DNA from: Bacillota bacterium
Lineage (GTDB): Bacteria; Bacillota; Clostridia; Lutisporales; Lutisporaceae
Assembly (NCBI GenBank): GCA_022706825.1
Contig: JAKJBU010000005.1
Location: 695-44,527, forward strand
Reading direction: 5' to 3'
Length of the DNA: 43,833 bases
Part shown: positions 24,824 to 34,075 of the stretch, in pieces
Position numbering within the stretch: position 1 is the first letter of the stretch
Layout of the letters: each line of letters begins with the position of its first letter
Program-made: the position numbers and the translations under genes
The notes under the pieces: model-generated
Told to the model about the DNA's origin: nothing
Databases searched by the model: none
Seen by the model: the letters and a program-made list of their open reading frames with translations, nothing else

Positions 24824-26677
24824 ATGATCCATTACTATTGCTCAATAGCAAGCAGTGATTATAAGTATAAGGTGCTCGCATTATATAATTCAATGGTTAA
24901 ACATGACAAGGAATTTAATTTTTTTATTATATGCATGGGAGATGAAGCATTGGCTTCATTCGCTGCCCTCAAGCTTGAAAACACTGTGCTTATTCCTGTC
25001 AGTGCAATAGAGTCTTATTACCCGGAGCTTACAAAAGCAAGAAAAGACAGGAATGACAAGGAGTATGCATGGACTGTAAAGCCGTCGGTGTTTCTATATA
25101 TTTTTAACAACTATAATTACATTGACCATATAATGTGGCTTGACGGGGATACAATGTTCCTGTCCGATCCCGGCCCGATATATTTGGAGTGGGGCAGGCA
25201 CTCAATACTTCTTACAGAGGAAAGGTACACCGGAAATCATGCTCACCTGAGCCGGATATACGGCATATACAATACAGGCTTGTTAGGCTTCAGGAGAGAT
25301 GCGAATTCCTTTGAATGCCTGAAATGGTTTCAGTCTAAAGTGAATGAGTGGTGCTATGACAGGATGGAGAACGGGCTGTGGAGCGATCAGATGTATGTGA
25401 ATGACTGGCCGGAAAGATTTAAAGGAGTAGCTGTGATAAAGAATGCCGGAATCAATATGACGCCCTTCATACTATGGAGGTTTACCGCAGAAGAGAAGAG
25501 GCATATAGATGCAAGAAGGCTGGTGCTGTTTCATTACTATGGCTTCAGGTATGCAGGCACTGACGATTATGACCTTTGTACCTACAAAGATTGGGGGTTC
25601 CCCGAAGCGGTTGTCCGAAGCATATATATGCCTTATATATCTGCCTGCGAGGCTGCCCTGCTGCAGCTTAAACGAGGGAATGCAGAGGAAACGGAACAAA
25701 TTCCTGAAACAGGAGCTGCAGAGGATAAACACAATTCTCAGTATTGCTTCTGCACATTGACAACTCTTGAATACCTGCCGAAATGCCTTGCACTGCTGGA
25801 TTCCATAGAAAGCAACACCGACAGCTTTCATATATGGATATGCTGTATGGAGGATGCGGCTTATGACATACTTACAGGTATGGGGCTCGAAAATGTGACA
25901 TTGGTCAGGGTTTCTGAGATAGAAGACAACAAGCTGAGAGCAGTTAAGAAGAACAGGAAGGATTATGAGTACTGCTGGACACTTAAAGCACCGTTTATGC
26001 TGCATATATTTGAGAAATATGAAAATGTGGCCTCACTCCTATATTTAGATGCGGATATATACTTGTTTTCAAGGCCTGACAGGTGCTTTAAAGCCCTGGA
26101 AAGGCATACGGTGCTTCTGACCCATCATAATTTTTCACAGCCTTACAAGCATTTATACCGAAAGAAGGGCCGGTTCAATGCCGGAATAATAGGTTTCAAG
26201 AGGTGCGGCACAGCGCTGTCATATCTGAAGTGGTGGCGAAAAAAGTGCATTGAATGGTGCTTTGATGTTGTTTCGGAGGGCAGATTCGCCGATCAGAAAT
26301 ATCTCGAAAATTTCTTAAAACCGTATGGGAGTGCATACCTGGAGGAAAACATCGGTATGAATGCAGCAGTGTGGAACCTGGAAGATAAAGAAGTGCATTG
26401 CAGGGGCGAGGATATATTTATCGGAGGAGACCTTCTGGTATTTTATCATTTCAGCAGCTTCATGATTCTGGGTGAGAATGAATTCGACCTGTGGAAGTGG
26501 GACAGCCTGAAGGTAAGCGGCTCTGCAAAAGAACTCATATACTTTCCTTATGCAAGGGCAGTTGCGGAGTCAATCAAGAAAATAAAGCCATATATTAATG
26601 AGATATCAAAAGTATATTCCGGTATGAACGCCTGGTACAGGGCATCAAATTCAGCAATCATAGAAAATTTGGATTGA
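24824..26677 (+). CDS. Two-domain GT-A glycosyltransferase (tandem duplication)
   Basis: This 617-residue protein is made of two homologous GT-A-type domains, roughly 1-285 and 305-600. Each has an early strand with YCSIAS or YCFCTLT, then YAWTVKPSVFL or YCWTLKAPFML, then a metal-binding DxD motif: Asp107-Gly-Asp109 (WLDGDTMF) and Asp409-Ala-Asp411 (YLDADIYLF). A later repeat is W-x-SDQMY or FADQKYL. The gene at 29962 encodes one such domain. The proteins probably transfer sugars from nucleotide donors in the cytosol; acceptor and linkage are unknown. AGGAGG lies 13 bases before the ATG, which is rather far, but an in-frame stop just upstream excludes an earlier start. Confidence 0.82.
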   Translation: MIHYYCSIASSDYKYKVLALYNSMVKHDKEFNFFIICMGDEALASFAALKLENTVLIPVSAIESYYPELTKARKDRNDKEYAWTVKPSVFLYIFNNYNYIDHIMWLDGDTMFLSDPGPIYLEWGRHSILLTEERYTGNHAHLSRIYGIYNTGLLGFRRDANSFECLKWFQSKVNEWCYDRMENGLWSDQMYVNDWPERFKGVAVIKNAGINMTPFILWRFTAEEKRHIDARRLVLFHYYGFRYAGTDDYDLCTYKDWGFPEAVVRSIYMPYISACEAALLQLKRGNAEETEQIPETGAAEDKHNSQYCFCTLTTLEYLPKCLALLDSIESNTDSFHIWICCMEDAAYDILTGMGLENVTLVRVSEIEDNKLRAVKKNRKDYEYCWTLKAPFMLHIFEKYENVASLLYLDADIYLFSRPDRCFKALERHTVLLTHHNFSQPYKHLYRKKGRFNAGIIGFKRCGTALSYLKWWRKKCIEWCFDVVSEGRFADQKYLENFLKPYGSAYLEENIGMNAAVWNLEDKEVHCRGEDIFIGGDLLVFYHFSSFMILGENEFDLWKWDSLKVSGSAKELIYFPYARAVAESIKKIKPYINEISKVYSGMNAWYRASNSAIIENLD

Positions 26678-26692
26678 TATGGTGGTGGCAGT

Positions 26693-27661
26693 ATGGAAGC
26701 CGGGTTGTTAAGGAATAAAAAGGTGTTGGTTACGGGAAGCAATGGGTTTATCGGGTCTCATACAGTCAGCAGGCTGGTTAAGTATGGCTGTGAAGTTTTT
26801 GCGGCAGTCAGGGATGCTTCTGATCTTTGGAGGCTGGACGAGGTAAAGGATTCCATAAGAATTATTGCCATTGACATAAGGGACAACGAGGCAGTAAGAC
26901 TGTGTATGGCAAGAATAAAACCCGAATATGTATTTAACATGGCTGCATATGGGGTGGATTCAAGGCAGAAGGATTATGTGGCCGCTGCAGAGACAAATAT
27001 AATGGGTACCTTGAATATTGTCATGGCAGCAGGGCTGGCAGGCTGCGAGAAATTGCTGAATACAGGAACAAGCATGCAATATGGGAATAAGAAAGGCGCA
27101 ATTAAGGAAGAGGAGTATTACAGCCCGACAAACATATACGGCAGTACAAAAGGGGCTGCCACTTTAATAGCTCACCAGGCAGCAGCCGGGTATAACCTTG
27201 ACATAGCCACTATCATACCCTTCGGGGTTTTTGGGGAAAAAGAGGGCAGTCACAAGTTTTTTCCCCACGTGATATTATCCGCGCTGGAAGATGGTGAAAT
27301 CTCCTTGTCTCCCTGTGAGCAGTACAGGGATTACTGCTACATTGAAAACATAATTGACGGCTTTATGATGGCCGCTGTCAATAAGGAAGTCAGGAATGAA
27401 ATATTCAATATCGGCAGCGGCAGTATTTTCAAGCTGAAGCATTATGTAAATCTAATTATGAAAAGGTTCGAAACGGGGAAAAGAGTATGCTATGGAGCAG
27501 TTGAGTATAGAAAAAATGATTTATGGAGCCCTCAGCCTGATTTGACAAAGATCAGAACCAGATTGGGCTGGGAGCCAGGAGTGAACCTTGAGGAAGGAAT
27601 TGACAGGACGGTAGAATGGTTCAGGAAAAACCATGACAAGTATTCTGTGAAGGGGAGATGA
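26693..27661 (+). CDS. NAD-dependent sugar epimerase/dehydratase (extended SDR)
   Basis: This 322-residue extended SDR enzyme has the Rossmann motif GSNGFIGSHTVSRL, the active-site pair Tyr149/Lys153 (YGSTK) and a C-terminal sugar-binding part (DYCYIENIIDGF). It is likely to modify a nucleotide-activated hexose by epimerisation, dehydration or keto-reduction. The nearby RfbF-like nucleotidyltransferase makes a CDP-sugar (for example of the CDP-abequose or paratose type) a plausible substrate. It is 15 bases after the glycosyltransferase and followed within 4 bases by the next SDR gene. Confidence 0.82.
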   Translation: MEAGLLRNKKVLVTGSNGFIGSHTVSRLVKYGCEVFAAVRDASDLWRLDEVKDSIRIIAIDIRDNEAVRLCMARIKPEYVFNMAAYGVDSRQKDYVAAAETNIMGTLNIVMAAGLAGCEKLLNTGTSMQYGNKKGAIKEEEYYSPTNIYGSTKGAATLIAHQAAAGYNLDIATIIPFGVFGEKEGSHKFFPHVILSALEDGEISLSPCEQYRDYCYIENIIDGFMMAAVNKEVRNEIFNIGSGSIFKLKHYVNLIMKRFETGKRVCYGAVEYRKNDLWSPQPDLTKIRTRLGWEPGVNLEEGIDRTVEWFRKNHDKYSVKGR

Positions 27662-27664
27662 AAA

Positions 27665-28729
27665 TTGAGTATAAATAAAATAATAGAGGAGGATGTAAGG
27701 GATATATATCTGGAAATCGGAGGAACGTTGAAGGTTATAGAGGGAAGCAGCTTTCTTATCAGCGGAGGGGTCGGGTTCATAGGTTCTTATTTCATGGATT
27801 TGCTGAAATTCTGCAACGATAATATTTTTATGGAATCTGTAACCGCTATTTGCGTTGATAATTTTGTAACCGGTGTGCCTGAAAGGATAGGACATATCAG
27901 GCATAACGAAAACTTTATGTTTTTAAATGCAGATATATCAAAGCCGATTGAAATAGATTACGACATTGATTATATAATAAATGCGGCAAGCATAGCTTCG
28001 CCGTCTTATTACAGGAAGTATCCCATTGAGACTCTTGAAACAAATGTACTGGGGCTGAAGAACCTCATTGAACTGGGAATGAAAAAAAACATCAAGAGCT
28101 TTCTGAACCTTTCAAGCAGTGAAATATATGGTGATCCTGATGAGTCCCACATACCTACCGTGGAGGATTACAACGGGAATGTCTCCTGTACAGGCCCAAG
28201 AGCATGCTATGATGAATCCAAAAGGCTTGGAGAAACAATGGTTGTTAACTATTATAAGGAATACAAGGTGCCGATTAAGTCGGCAAGGCCTTTTAATGTA
28301 TATGGCCCCGGCCTGATGCTGAATGACAAAAGGGTAATACCCGATTTTTTCAATGACGCCATCCATAAGCGGAAGATACAGATATTAAGCGACGGAACCC
28401 CGACCAGGAGCTTCTGCTATATAAGCGATGCAGTCAAAGGCTTCATGCTTGTATTGCTGTCGGAGTTCGACGGAGAGGCTTTCAATATTGGGAATGACAG
28501 AACCGAAATCAGCATGAAGGGACTTGCAGAGCTGATTGCAGGGATAGTCGGAAATGTCGCTATTGAGTATAAAAAAAGCAAGGAAAAGGATTATTTGACT
28601 GATAATCCCCAAAGACGCTGCCCGGATTTGAGCAAAGCCAAAAGCTATCTCAATTATTACCCCAAGGTGGAGCTGGAAGCCGGCCTTGGAAGGTTGTATC
28701 ACTGGTATAAGCAGGAAAGTAATATATAG
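27665..28729 (+). CDS. UDP-glucuronate decarboxylase-like SDR (UDP-xylose synthase type)
   Basis: This 354-residue extended SDR has a Rossmann motif (SGGVGFIGSYFMDLL) after an N-terminal extension of about 35 residues. The stretch GPRACYDESKRLGET, with Tyr182 and Lys186, closely resembles UDP-xylose synthases, and NVYGPGL and RSFCYISDAV follow as in that group. It would decarboxylate UDP-glucuronate. The UDP-glucose dehydrogenase at 30821 makes exactly that substrate, which supports the call. The start is TTG 27665, four bases after the previous stop, with AGGGGAGA upstream. Confidence 0.82.
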   Translation: MSINKIIEEDVRDIYLEIGGTLKVIEGSSFLISGGVGFIGSYFMDLLKFCNDNIFMESVTAICVDNFVTGVPERIGHIRHNENFMFLNADISKPIEIDYDIDYIINAASIASPSYYRKYPIETLETNVLGLKNLIELGMKKNIKSFLNLSSSEIYGDPDESHIPTVEDYNGNVSCTGPRACYDESKRLGETMVVNYYKEYKVPIKSARPFNVYGPGLMLNDKRVIPDFFNDAIHKRKIQILSDGTPTRSFCYISDAVKGFMLVLLSEFDGEAFNIGNDRTEISMKGLAELIAGIVGNVAIEYKKSKEKDYLTDNPQRRCPDLSKAKSYLNYYPKVELEAGLGRLYHWYKQESNI

Positions 28730-28748
28730 ATATTATGGAAGTGTTTTT

Positions 28749-29153
28749 ATGAAAAGCAGGTATGAGGTTATTACAATCAGTCCCTATAAAGATGGCAGGG
28801 GAGAACTGAAAAAGGTTTTCACAATGGATATGCTTGGTGCTGATGAGTCTGTTGAAGAAATCTACGTGCTTTACACAAAGGGAAATTCCGTCAGGGGCAA
28901 TCATTACCATAAGAAGAACGTTGAATTTTTTTCCGTGATAAAAGGGACAGCGACCATAGCCCTCAGGGATTTGGAAACCGACAGCACCGATGTATTCAGA
29001 GCATCGTCAAAGGACAATATTGTAATAAAGGTTCCCGAGAATACAGCCCACTGTTTCAGGAATGATGAGGAAGAGGAGCTTGTTATCCTGGCTGCCGCCA
29101 CAAGACAATATGAGCCCGGGGATACGGACATTTATCCGATAAGGCTGCTTTGA
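28749..29153 (+). CDS. Cupin-fold sugar-modifying protein (WxcM/FdtA-like)
   Basis: This 134-residue single cupin has a metal- or substrate-binding motif RGNHYHKKN, close to the RGxHAHK motif of FdtA/WxcM sugar 3,4-ketoisomerases. A second cupin motif, VPENTAHCFRND, follows. Such proteins isomerise 4-keto-6-deoxy nucleotide sugars. The open frame extends upstream to 28686 within the previous gene, but ATG 28749 with GGAAG ahead gives the family-like start MKSRYEVITISPYKDGRG. The exact reaction is unproven. Confidence 0.78.
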   Translation: MKSRYEVITISPYKDGRGELKKVFTMDMLGADESVEEIYVLYTKGNSVRGNHYHKKNVEFFSVIKGTATIALRDLETDSTDVFRASSKDNIVIKVPENTAHCFRNDEEEELVILAAATRQYEPGDTDIYPIRLL

Positions 29154-29195
29154 TGATTATCATACAATAATTTTTGGATTGCCGGGGTGATGTTA

Positions 29196-29960
29196 TTGAA
29201 GACGGTAATACTTTGCGGCGGGTATGGGATGAGGATGAGGGAAGTAACGGAGGATATTCCGAAGCCTCTTGCCATTATCGGAGGCCGCCCTATACTGTGG
29301 CATATTATGAAAATATACAGCAGATACGGCTTTAATGATTTTATATTGCCCTTGGGGTATAAGGGAGAAAAGATCAAGGAGTACTTCATGAATTATGATT
29401 GGATGCAGAATGATTTCATTTTGGATTTCAGCGGCAATGAAAACAAAGTGTACCTGTTGAAAAAACCTGAAAAGTGGAAGATAACCTTTATAGATACAGG
29501 TGCAGATGCTATGACGGGAGACCGCATAAAAAGGATACAGCCTTTTATTGATGAAGATACTTTCCTTATGACTTACGGAGACGGGCTTTGTGATGTAGAT
29601 ATTGCTAAGCTTCTGAAATATCATCAGGAAATGGGAGTAACAGCTACATTGACGGCTGTAGAAAAAAAGAGTCAATATGGAATTTTGAAGGCCCGGGACG
29701 GACTCGCAGCATCCTTTGGAGAAAAAACAGAAATAGAAGGGCTGATAAACGGAGGTTTTTTTGTTCTGGGGAAAGCAATCTTTGATTATCTTGACCATGA
29801 AGGCTGTTCATTTGAGAAGGACGTTCTGCCCGGGCTTGCAGCGGAATCCCGGCTGGCAGTTTTCGAGCATAGAGGCTTCTGGCAGGCGGCGGACACTTCC
29901 AAAGACCTGCAGGATATGAATGAAAACTGGGAAGCCATAAGCAATAAATTAGGTGGTTGA
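29196..29960 (+). CDS. Glucose-1-phosphate cytidylyltransferase-like nucleotidyltransferase
   Basis: This 254-residue sugar-1-phosphate nucleotidyltransferase starts MKTVILCGGYGMRMREVTED, followed by IPKPLAIIGGRPILWHIMK, the signature of RfbF (CDP-glucose synthesis). The Mg-binding aspartate lies in TYGDGLCDVD. CTP preference is inferred from similarity to RfbF. I prefer TTG 29196 because GGGGTGAT sits just before it and the family begins MKxVILxGG; ATG 29190 and GTG 29187 are possible. The 3' end is two bases before the next start. Confidence 0.85.
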   Translation: MKTVILCGGYGMRMREVTEDIPKPLAIIGGRPILWHIMKIYSRYGFNDFILPLGYKGEKIKEYFMNYDWMQNDFILDFSGNENKVYLLKKPEKWKITFIDTGADAMTGDRIKRIQPFIDEDTFLMTYGDGLCDVDIAKLLKYHQEMGVTATLTAVEKKSQYGILKARDGLAASFGEKTEIEGLINGGFFVLGKAIFDYLDHEGCSFEKDVLPGLAAESRLAVFEHRGFWQAADTSKDLQDMNENWEAISNKLGG

Positions 29961-29961
29961 A

Positions 29962-30810
29962 TTGAATATAATGTTCTGTACAATCGTAACAAAACACAGG
30001 CTCCATCAATGCATAGCCATGTATAATTCCTTAAAGGGCCGCATGCCTGAAGCATTTTTAGCAGTTCTTGCAGTTGACCGGGAGTCAGGGAGGGTCCTTG
30101 ATGCTTTAAAGCTTCCCGGTATGCTGGTCATATCTGCTGAAGAACAGGAAAATGATGAACTGAGGGAATTGAAGGGTCAGAGAAGCCCAAGCGAATACTG
30201 CTGGACTTTGAAGCCGGTGCTGCTGCTTTATTTGTATGAAAGGTTCGCAGATGTCAAGATATTTGTCTATGCGGATTCGGATATTTTTTTCTTTGATAAC
30301 CCAATGAAGCTTTTCAGGAGAAAAGACAGGTGGCATGTTCTTCTGACTACCCATAAGGTGAACAGAAAGACTAACGGAGGCTTTGCAGCCTTCAAGAGAA
30401 GCAATGACTCGTATAAGGCATTGAAATGGTGGAAGGACAGATGTATTGAATGGTGCTATTGCAAATATGATAATGGGAGATTTGCCGATCAGGGCTATTT
30501 GGATTCCATGAGCGGAATGTTTAATGGAGTTGAGTATATTGATATTCCCGGAGCAAATGCGGCTTCCTGGAATTATTTCAAATATGATTTTTCCGAAATG
30601 GACGGCAATATTCTTGTGAACGGAAGCAGGCTGATCTTTTATCATTTCAGCGGGCTGAGGCTGAAGAGATACGCAGATACTGTCGCATTATGCGGCGCCG
30701 AGATCCCATGCGTTGTTTGCGGGATATACAGCAAGGCATTAAGAGATGCCATAAAGAAGATAGAAGGTATTGACAGGAAAGTGACGGATTATTTTTATAT
30801 AGGAAAATAG
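29962..30810 (+). CDS. Single-domain GT-A glycosyltransferase, paralogue of the tandem enzyme
   Basis: This protein of about 282 residues is homologous to each half of the protein at 24824: MFCTIVTKHRL, then YCWTLKPVLLLYLYERF, the DxD motif Asp105-Ser-Asp107 (YADSDIFFF), LKWWKDRCIEWCY and FADQGYLD. It is probably soluble and nucleotide-sugar-dependent. The start codon is uncertain. TTG 29962 has AGGTGG five bases upstream and gives MNIMFCTIV; GTG 29953 and ATG 29971 are alternatives. The gene lies between the nucleotidyltransferase and UDP-glucose dehydrogenase in one operon. Confidence 0.82.
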   Translation: MNIMFCTIVTKHRLHQCIAMYNSLKGRMPEAFLAVLAVDRESGRVLDALKLPGMLVISAEEQENDELRELKGQRSPSEYCWTLKPVLLLYLYERFADVKIFVYADSDIFFFDNPMKLFRRKDRWHVLLTTHKVNRKTNGGFAAFKRSNDSYKALKWWKDRCIEWCYCKYDNGRFADQGYLDSMSGMFNGVEYIDIPGANAASWNYFKYDFSEMDGNILVNGSRLIFYHFSGLRLKRYADTVALCGAEIPCVVCGIYSKALRDAIKKIEGIDRKVTDYFYIGK

Positions 30811-30820
30811 GAGAAGGGGT

Positions 30821-32176
30821 ATGAAAATATCAATTATAGGTACCGGTTATGTAGGGCTTGTATGCGGAGCATGCCTGGCGAAGAAAGGCCATGATGTAAT
30901 ATGTGTAGACAGTCAAAGAGAAATTGCAGATAGAATTAACAACTCAGAGGCAGTTATATTCGAGCCCTATCTTTCTGAATATATTGGTGAAGCGGTTGCT
31001 GAAGGAAGGCTGCTGGCCACCACTGACATTGAGTATGGGGTGGCAAGCAGTGAAATTTCCATTGTTTGTGTAGATACCCCATACAAGAACGGGAGTATAG
31101 ACCTCAATAACGTAGAAAAGGCTGTAAGAGACATAGGCAGAATACTGAGGATAAAAAACCCCTATCATGTTATATGCATAAAAAGTACGGTAATACCATC
31201 TGCCACAGATACCCTTGTAAAGAATATCCTGGAAGAGGAATCGGGGAAGAAGGCCGGAGAATTCGGGCTTGTCATGAACCCTGAGTTCCTGCGGGAAGGT
31301 GAAGCTGTAACGGATTTTATGAACCCTAACCGAATTGTGATAGGGGCATATGATGACAGGAGCTATGAGCACTTCAAAATGGTTTATGAAGGTTATTTCG
31401 AGACGCCGCTTCTCAGGGTCAGCCTGAGAACCGCCGAGCTTATTAAGTACGCCTCCAATTCACTGCTTGCAATGCTGATTTCATATTCCAATGAAATTGC
31501 GGCGATATCAGAAGCAATCGGCGGATTGGATGCGGAAGAAGTACTGTATGGAGTGACCCTTGACAAAAGGATCAGTCCCCAAATTGACGGAAAATTTATA
31601 AGGCCTGAGATAGTCAAGTATTTAAAATCCGGACGCGGTTATGGCGGGAGCTGTTTCCCTAAGGATTTAAGAGCTTTGATAGCCTTTACGGAAAGCCTCG
31701 GCTATGCTCCAAAGCTGCTCAGGGCTACTGCGGAGATAAATGAGATGCAGGTTGGAAAAATTACGGATAGGCTGGAAAAAGAATTGAACGGCCTGGAAGG
31801 CAAAAAGATATTGGTGCTTGGCCTTGCTTTCAAGCAGAACAGCGACGATATAAGAGAATCTCCGGCTATAAGGCTTGTGAAGCTTCTTTCTGAAAAAGAG
31901 GCGGTAATATATGCAGCAGATCCCATGGCAACGGAAAAAGCAAGAAAAGCACTTGAAGGATACCGGGGGATATGTTTCCTGGAGGGATATAAAAAAACAG
32001 CCATAAGCTTTGATGCGGCAGTCCTTATGACACCATGGCAGGAGTATCTGGATTTTTTGAACGAAGGCAGTTCGGCATCCTTGAAAACGGCACTGTTGTT
32101 CGATGGCTGCAGAGCCCTTGACAAGTATAAGTTTAATGGGTCAGGCATAAAATATATGGGTGTCGGCATATCATAA
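30821..32176 (+). CDS. ugd: UDP-glucose 6-dehydrogenase family
   Basis: This 451-residue NAD-dependent nucleotide-sugar dehydrogenase has the N-terminal Rossmann motif IIGTGYVGLVCGACLA, the catalytic Cys278 in GRGYGGSCFPKDLRAL, and a C-terminal UDP-binding domain starting near LVLGLAFKQNSDDIRESP. It oxidises UDP-glucose to UDP-glucuronate in two NAD-linked steps. Together with the UDP-xylose-synthase-like gene at 27665 it would supply UDP-glucuronate and UDP-xylose. It is the last gene of the glycan operon. A UDP-hexose other than glucose cannot be excluded. Confidence 0.9.
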   Translation: MKISIIGTGYVGLVCGACLAKKGHDVICVDSQREIADRINNSEAVIFEPYLSEYIGEAVAEGRLLATTDIEYGVASSEISIVCVDTPYKNGSIDLNNVEKAVRDIGRILRIKNPYHVICIKSTVIPSATDTLVKNILEEESGKKAGEFGLVMNPEFLREGEAVTDFMNPNRIVIGAYDDRSYEHFKMVYEGYFETPLLRVSLRTAELIKYASNSLLAMLISYSNEIAAISEAIGGLDAEEVLYGVTLDKRISPQIDGKFIRPEIVKYLKSGRGYGGSCFPKDLRALIAFTESLGYAPKLLRATAEINEMQVGKITDRLEKELNGLEGKKILVLGLAFKQNSDDIRESPAIRLVKLLSEKEAVIYAADPMATEKARKALEGYRGICFLEGYKKTAISFDAAVLMTPWQEYLDFLNEGSSASLKTALLFDGCRALDKYKFNGSGIKYMGVGIS

Positions 32177-32277
32177 CAGCTTCACGGTTACCATTTTTAA
32201 AAGCCTTGCATAGTATGTATTATAGTACAGCTGTTGCTTTTCGATATAACAATATATCGGGAGGCAATTTATATAAA

Positions 32278-32306
32278 GAGGTGCGGCGCAAGCCGTACCT
32301 TTTGTT
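32278..32306 (+). terminator. Terminator after the glycan operon
   Basis: AGGTGCGGC (32279-32287) and GCCGTACCT (32292-32300) pair with one wobble around a GCAA tetraloop, followed by TTTTGTT. Confidence 0.7.
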
Positions 32307-32333
32307 ATCTTGAGGCCGGCAATGGCACGGATA

Positions 32334-32360
32334 ATTCCGACTAAAAAAGTAGAAATTAAT
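32334..32360. promoter_or_regulatory. IscR/Rrf2-like operator, copy 1
   Basis: This 27-base segment has the core CCGACT...AGTAG and matches the segment at 32399-32425 at 22 of 27 positions. It ends directly before the -35 box of the iron-sulfur operon. The GACT half-site resembles the type 1 IscR motif of enterobacteria. Confidence 0.6.
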
Positions 32361-32361
32361 A

Positions 32362-32390
32362 TTGACAATGTTTTTCTGATATGGTAACCT
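32362..32390 (+). promoter_or_regulatory. Sigma-A promoter of the iron-sulfur operon
   Basis: A perfect -35 TTGACA (32362-32367) is followed after 17 bases by a weak -10 TAACCT (32385-32390). It lies between the two operator-like repeats. Confidence 0.6.
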
Positions 32391-32398
32391 TAAATTGA

Positions 32399-32425
32399 AA
32401 TCCGACTTAATAGGTAGGAATTAAT
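32399..32425. promoter_or_regulatory. IscR/Rrf2-like operator, copy 2
   Basis: CCGACTTAATAGGTAGG lies within a 27-base repeat of the site at 32334, with centres 65 bases apart (about six helical turns). It overlaps the expected transcript start, the usual place for a repressor site. Confidence 0.65.
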
Positions 32426-32439
32426 AAGGAGCTGATAAT

Positions 32440-32880
32440 ATGATATTATCAACCAAGGGAAGATATGGACTCAAAATTATGTATGAGCTTGCTTTGAACT
32501 ACGGGGAAGGGCCGATGCCCCTGAAAGAAGTAGCTCAGAGGCAGCAGCTTTCCGAAACCTATCTGGAACAGCTTATAGCCCATCTGAAAAAGGCCGGGCT
32601 GGTTAGAAGCATCAGAGGTGCTCAAGGGGGATATGAGCTGATAAGAAAACCCGAAGAGATTTCAGTGGGGGAAATAATAAGGACTCTTGAAGGCCCCCTG
32701 GCTCCGTCGGAATGTGTAATGGATAATGAGCCGGAGTGCACAAAAGCTGAAAACTGTGTAACAAGATTGATTTGGGAAAAAATAATGGAAGGCATCAATA
32801 ATGTGGTAGATTCAATAACATTGAATGATATGGTAAATGACTATTATAAGCTTAAACGAAAGAAAGAAGGAGAGAAATAA
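32440..32880 (+). CDS. iscR: Rrf2-family regulator, IscR-like
   Basis: This 146-residue winged-helix Rrf2 protein begins [18 protein letters not shown]. Three cysteines, Cys92, Cys100 and Cys106, fall at or near the positions that bind the [2Fe-2S] cluster in IscR (92, 98 and 104 in E. coli), so it probably senses iron-sulfur status. It heads an operon with iscS, iscU and mnmA, and two operator-like repeats flank its promoter, implying autoregulation. CymR (a cysteine regulator) is a relative, but it lacks the cysteines. Confidence 0.88.
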   Translation: MILSTKGRYGLKIMYELALNYGEGPMPLKEVAQRQQLSETYLEQLIAHLKKAGLVRSIRGAQGGYELIRKPEEISVGEIIRTLEGPLAPSECVMDNEPECTKAENCVTRLIWEKIMEGINNVVDSITLNDMVNDYYKLKRKKEGEK

Positions 32881-32881
32881 T

Positions 32882-34075
32882 ATGGACGGCATAAGAGGAA
32901 TTTACATGGATCATGCAGCTACAACCTATACAAAAAGAGAAGTACTGGAAGAAATGCTTCCTTTCTTTACCGAGTACTTTGGGAATCCTTCAAGCATACA
33001 CAAGTTCGGACGAGACGTGCGCAAGCATGTGGATACTGCCAGGGAAAGGGTTGCCAAGGCATTAGGTGCGGACCCTTCAGAAATATATTTTACTGCAGGG
33101 GGCTCTGAAGCAGATAACTGGGCGGTAAAAGGCACGGCATATGCCAACAAAAGCAAAGGCAATCATATAATAACTACAAACATTGAACACCACGCCCTTT
33201 TGCATACTTGTGAATACCTGGAAAAGGAAGGCTTTGAAGTAACATACCTGCCTGTAGATGAGTATGGTTTGGTAAGCGTTGAGGATGTAAAAAACGCAAT
33301 AACTGATAAGACAATACTGATTTCCATTATGTATGCCAATAATGAAATCGGTACGATACAACCCATAGAAGAGATAGGAAAGCTGGCAAGGGAAAAGGGC
33401 ATATACTTCCATACTGATGCAGTGCAGGCGGTAGGGAGTGTTAAAATTGATGTAAAGGAACAGAACATTGACATGCTCTCGCTTTCCGCACATAAATTCT
33501 ATGGCCCTAAAGGTATAGGGGTACTTTATGTGAGAAAGGGAGTAAAGCTTATAAACTTTGTTCATGGGGGCGGTCAGGAAAGAGGAAGAAGAGCGGGTAC
33601 GGAAAATGTTCCGGGGATTATAGGGCTTGGAAAGGCTATTGAGCTTGCAAACGAAAATCTGGAAGAGAGCAGCAAAAGGATAATGGGCCTGAGGGATAAA
33701 TTGATAAAGGGCTTAATGGATAAGATACCCTATACAAGATTGAACGGACATCCGGTCAAAAGGCTTCCGGGAAACGCCAATTTCAGTTTTCAGTATATTG
33801 AAGGAGAGTCACTGCTTCTGAATCTGGATATGAAAGGTATTGCCGGTTCCAGCGGCTCGGCATGTACTTCGGGATCATTGGATCCTTCCCATGTGCTGCT
33901 GGCTATCGGTCTGTCCCATGAAATAGCCCATGGATCGCTGAGATTGTCCCTGGGTGCCGTAAATACCGAAGAGGACATAGATTATGTCCTGGAAGTATTG
34001 CCGGAGATAGTGGAAAGGCTGAGGCAGATGTCTCCGTTGTATGAGAAGGTTAAAGGGGGAAATACTAATGTATAG
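32882..34075 (+). CDS. iscS: Cysteine desulfurase (IscS/NifS)
   Basis: This 397-residue PLP enzyme takes sulfur from cysteine as an enzyme persulfide for iron-sulfur assembly and tRNA thiolation. The PLP lysine is Lys205 in [10 protein letters not shown], and the sulfur-carrying Cys328 is in [22 protein letters not shown] near the start is typical. The open frame extends to 32837 within iscR, but ATG 32882 has AAGGAGAG seven bases before it. The start is one base after the iscR stop, and the end overlaps iscU. Confidence 0.95.
   Translation: MDGIRGIYMDHAATTYTKREVLEEMLPFFTEYFGNPSSIHKFGRDVRKHVDTARERVAKALGADPSEIYFTAGGSEADNWAVKGTAYANKSKGNHIITTNIEHHALLHTCEYLEKEGFEVTYLPVDEYGLVSVEDVKNAITDKTILISIMYANNEIGTIQPIEEIGKLAREKGIYFHTDAVQAVGSVKIDVKEQNIDMLSLSAHKFYGPKGIGVLYVRKGVKLINFVHGGGQERGRRAGTENVPGIIGLGKAIELANENLEESSKRIMGLRDKLIKGLMDKIPYTRLNGHPVKRLPGNANFSFQYIEGESLLLNLDMKGIAGSSGSACTSGSLDPSHVLLAIGLSHEIAHGSLRLSLGAVNTEEDIDYVLEVLPEIVERLRQMSPLYEKVKGGNTNV

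Noticed and set aside
33077-33565. Leftward open frame (162 codons) inside iscS
   Set aside because: It lies antisense to the PLP-binding core of iscS. Composition is Tyr/Phe/Cys-rich with no recognisable motif.
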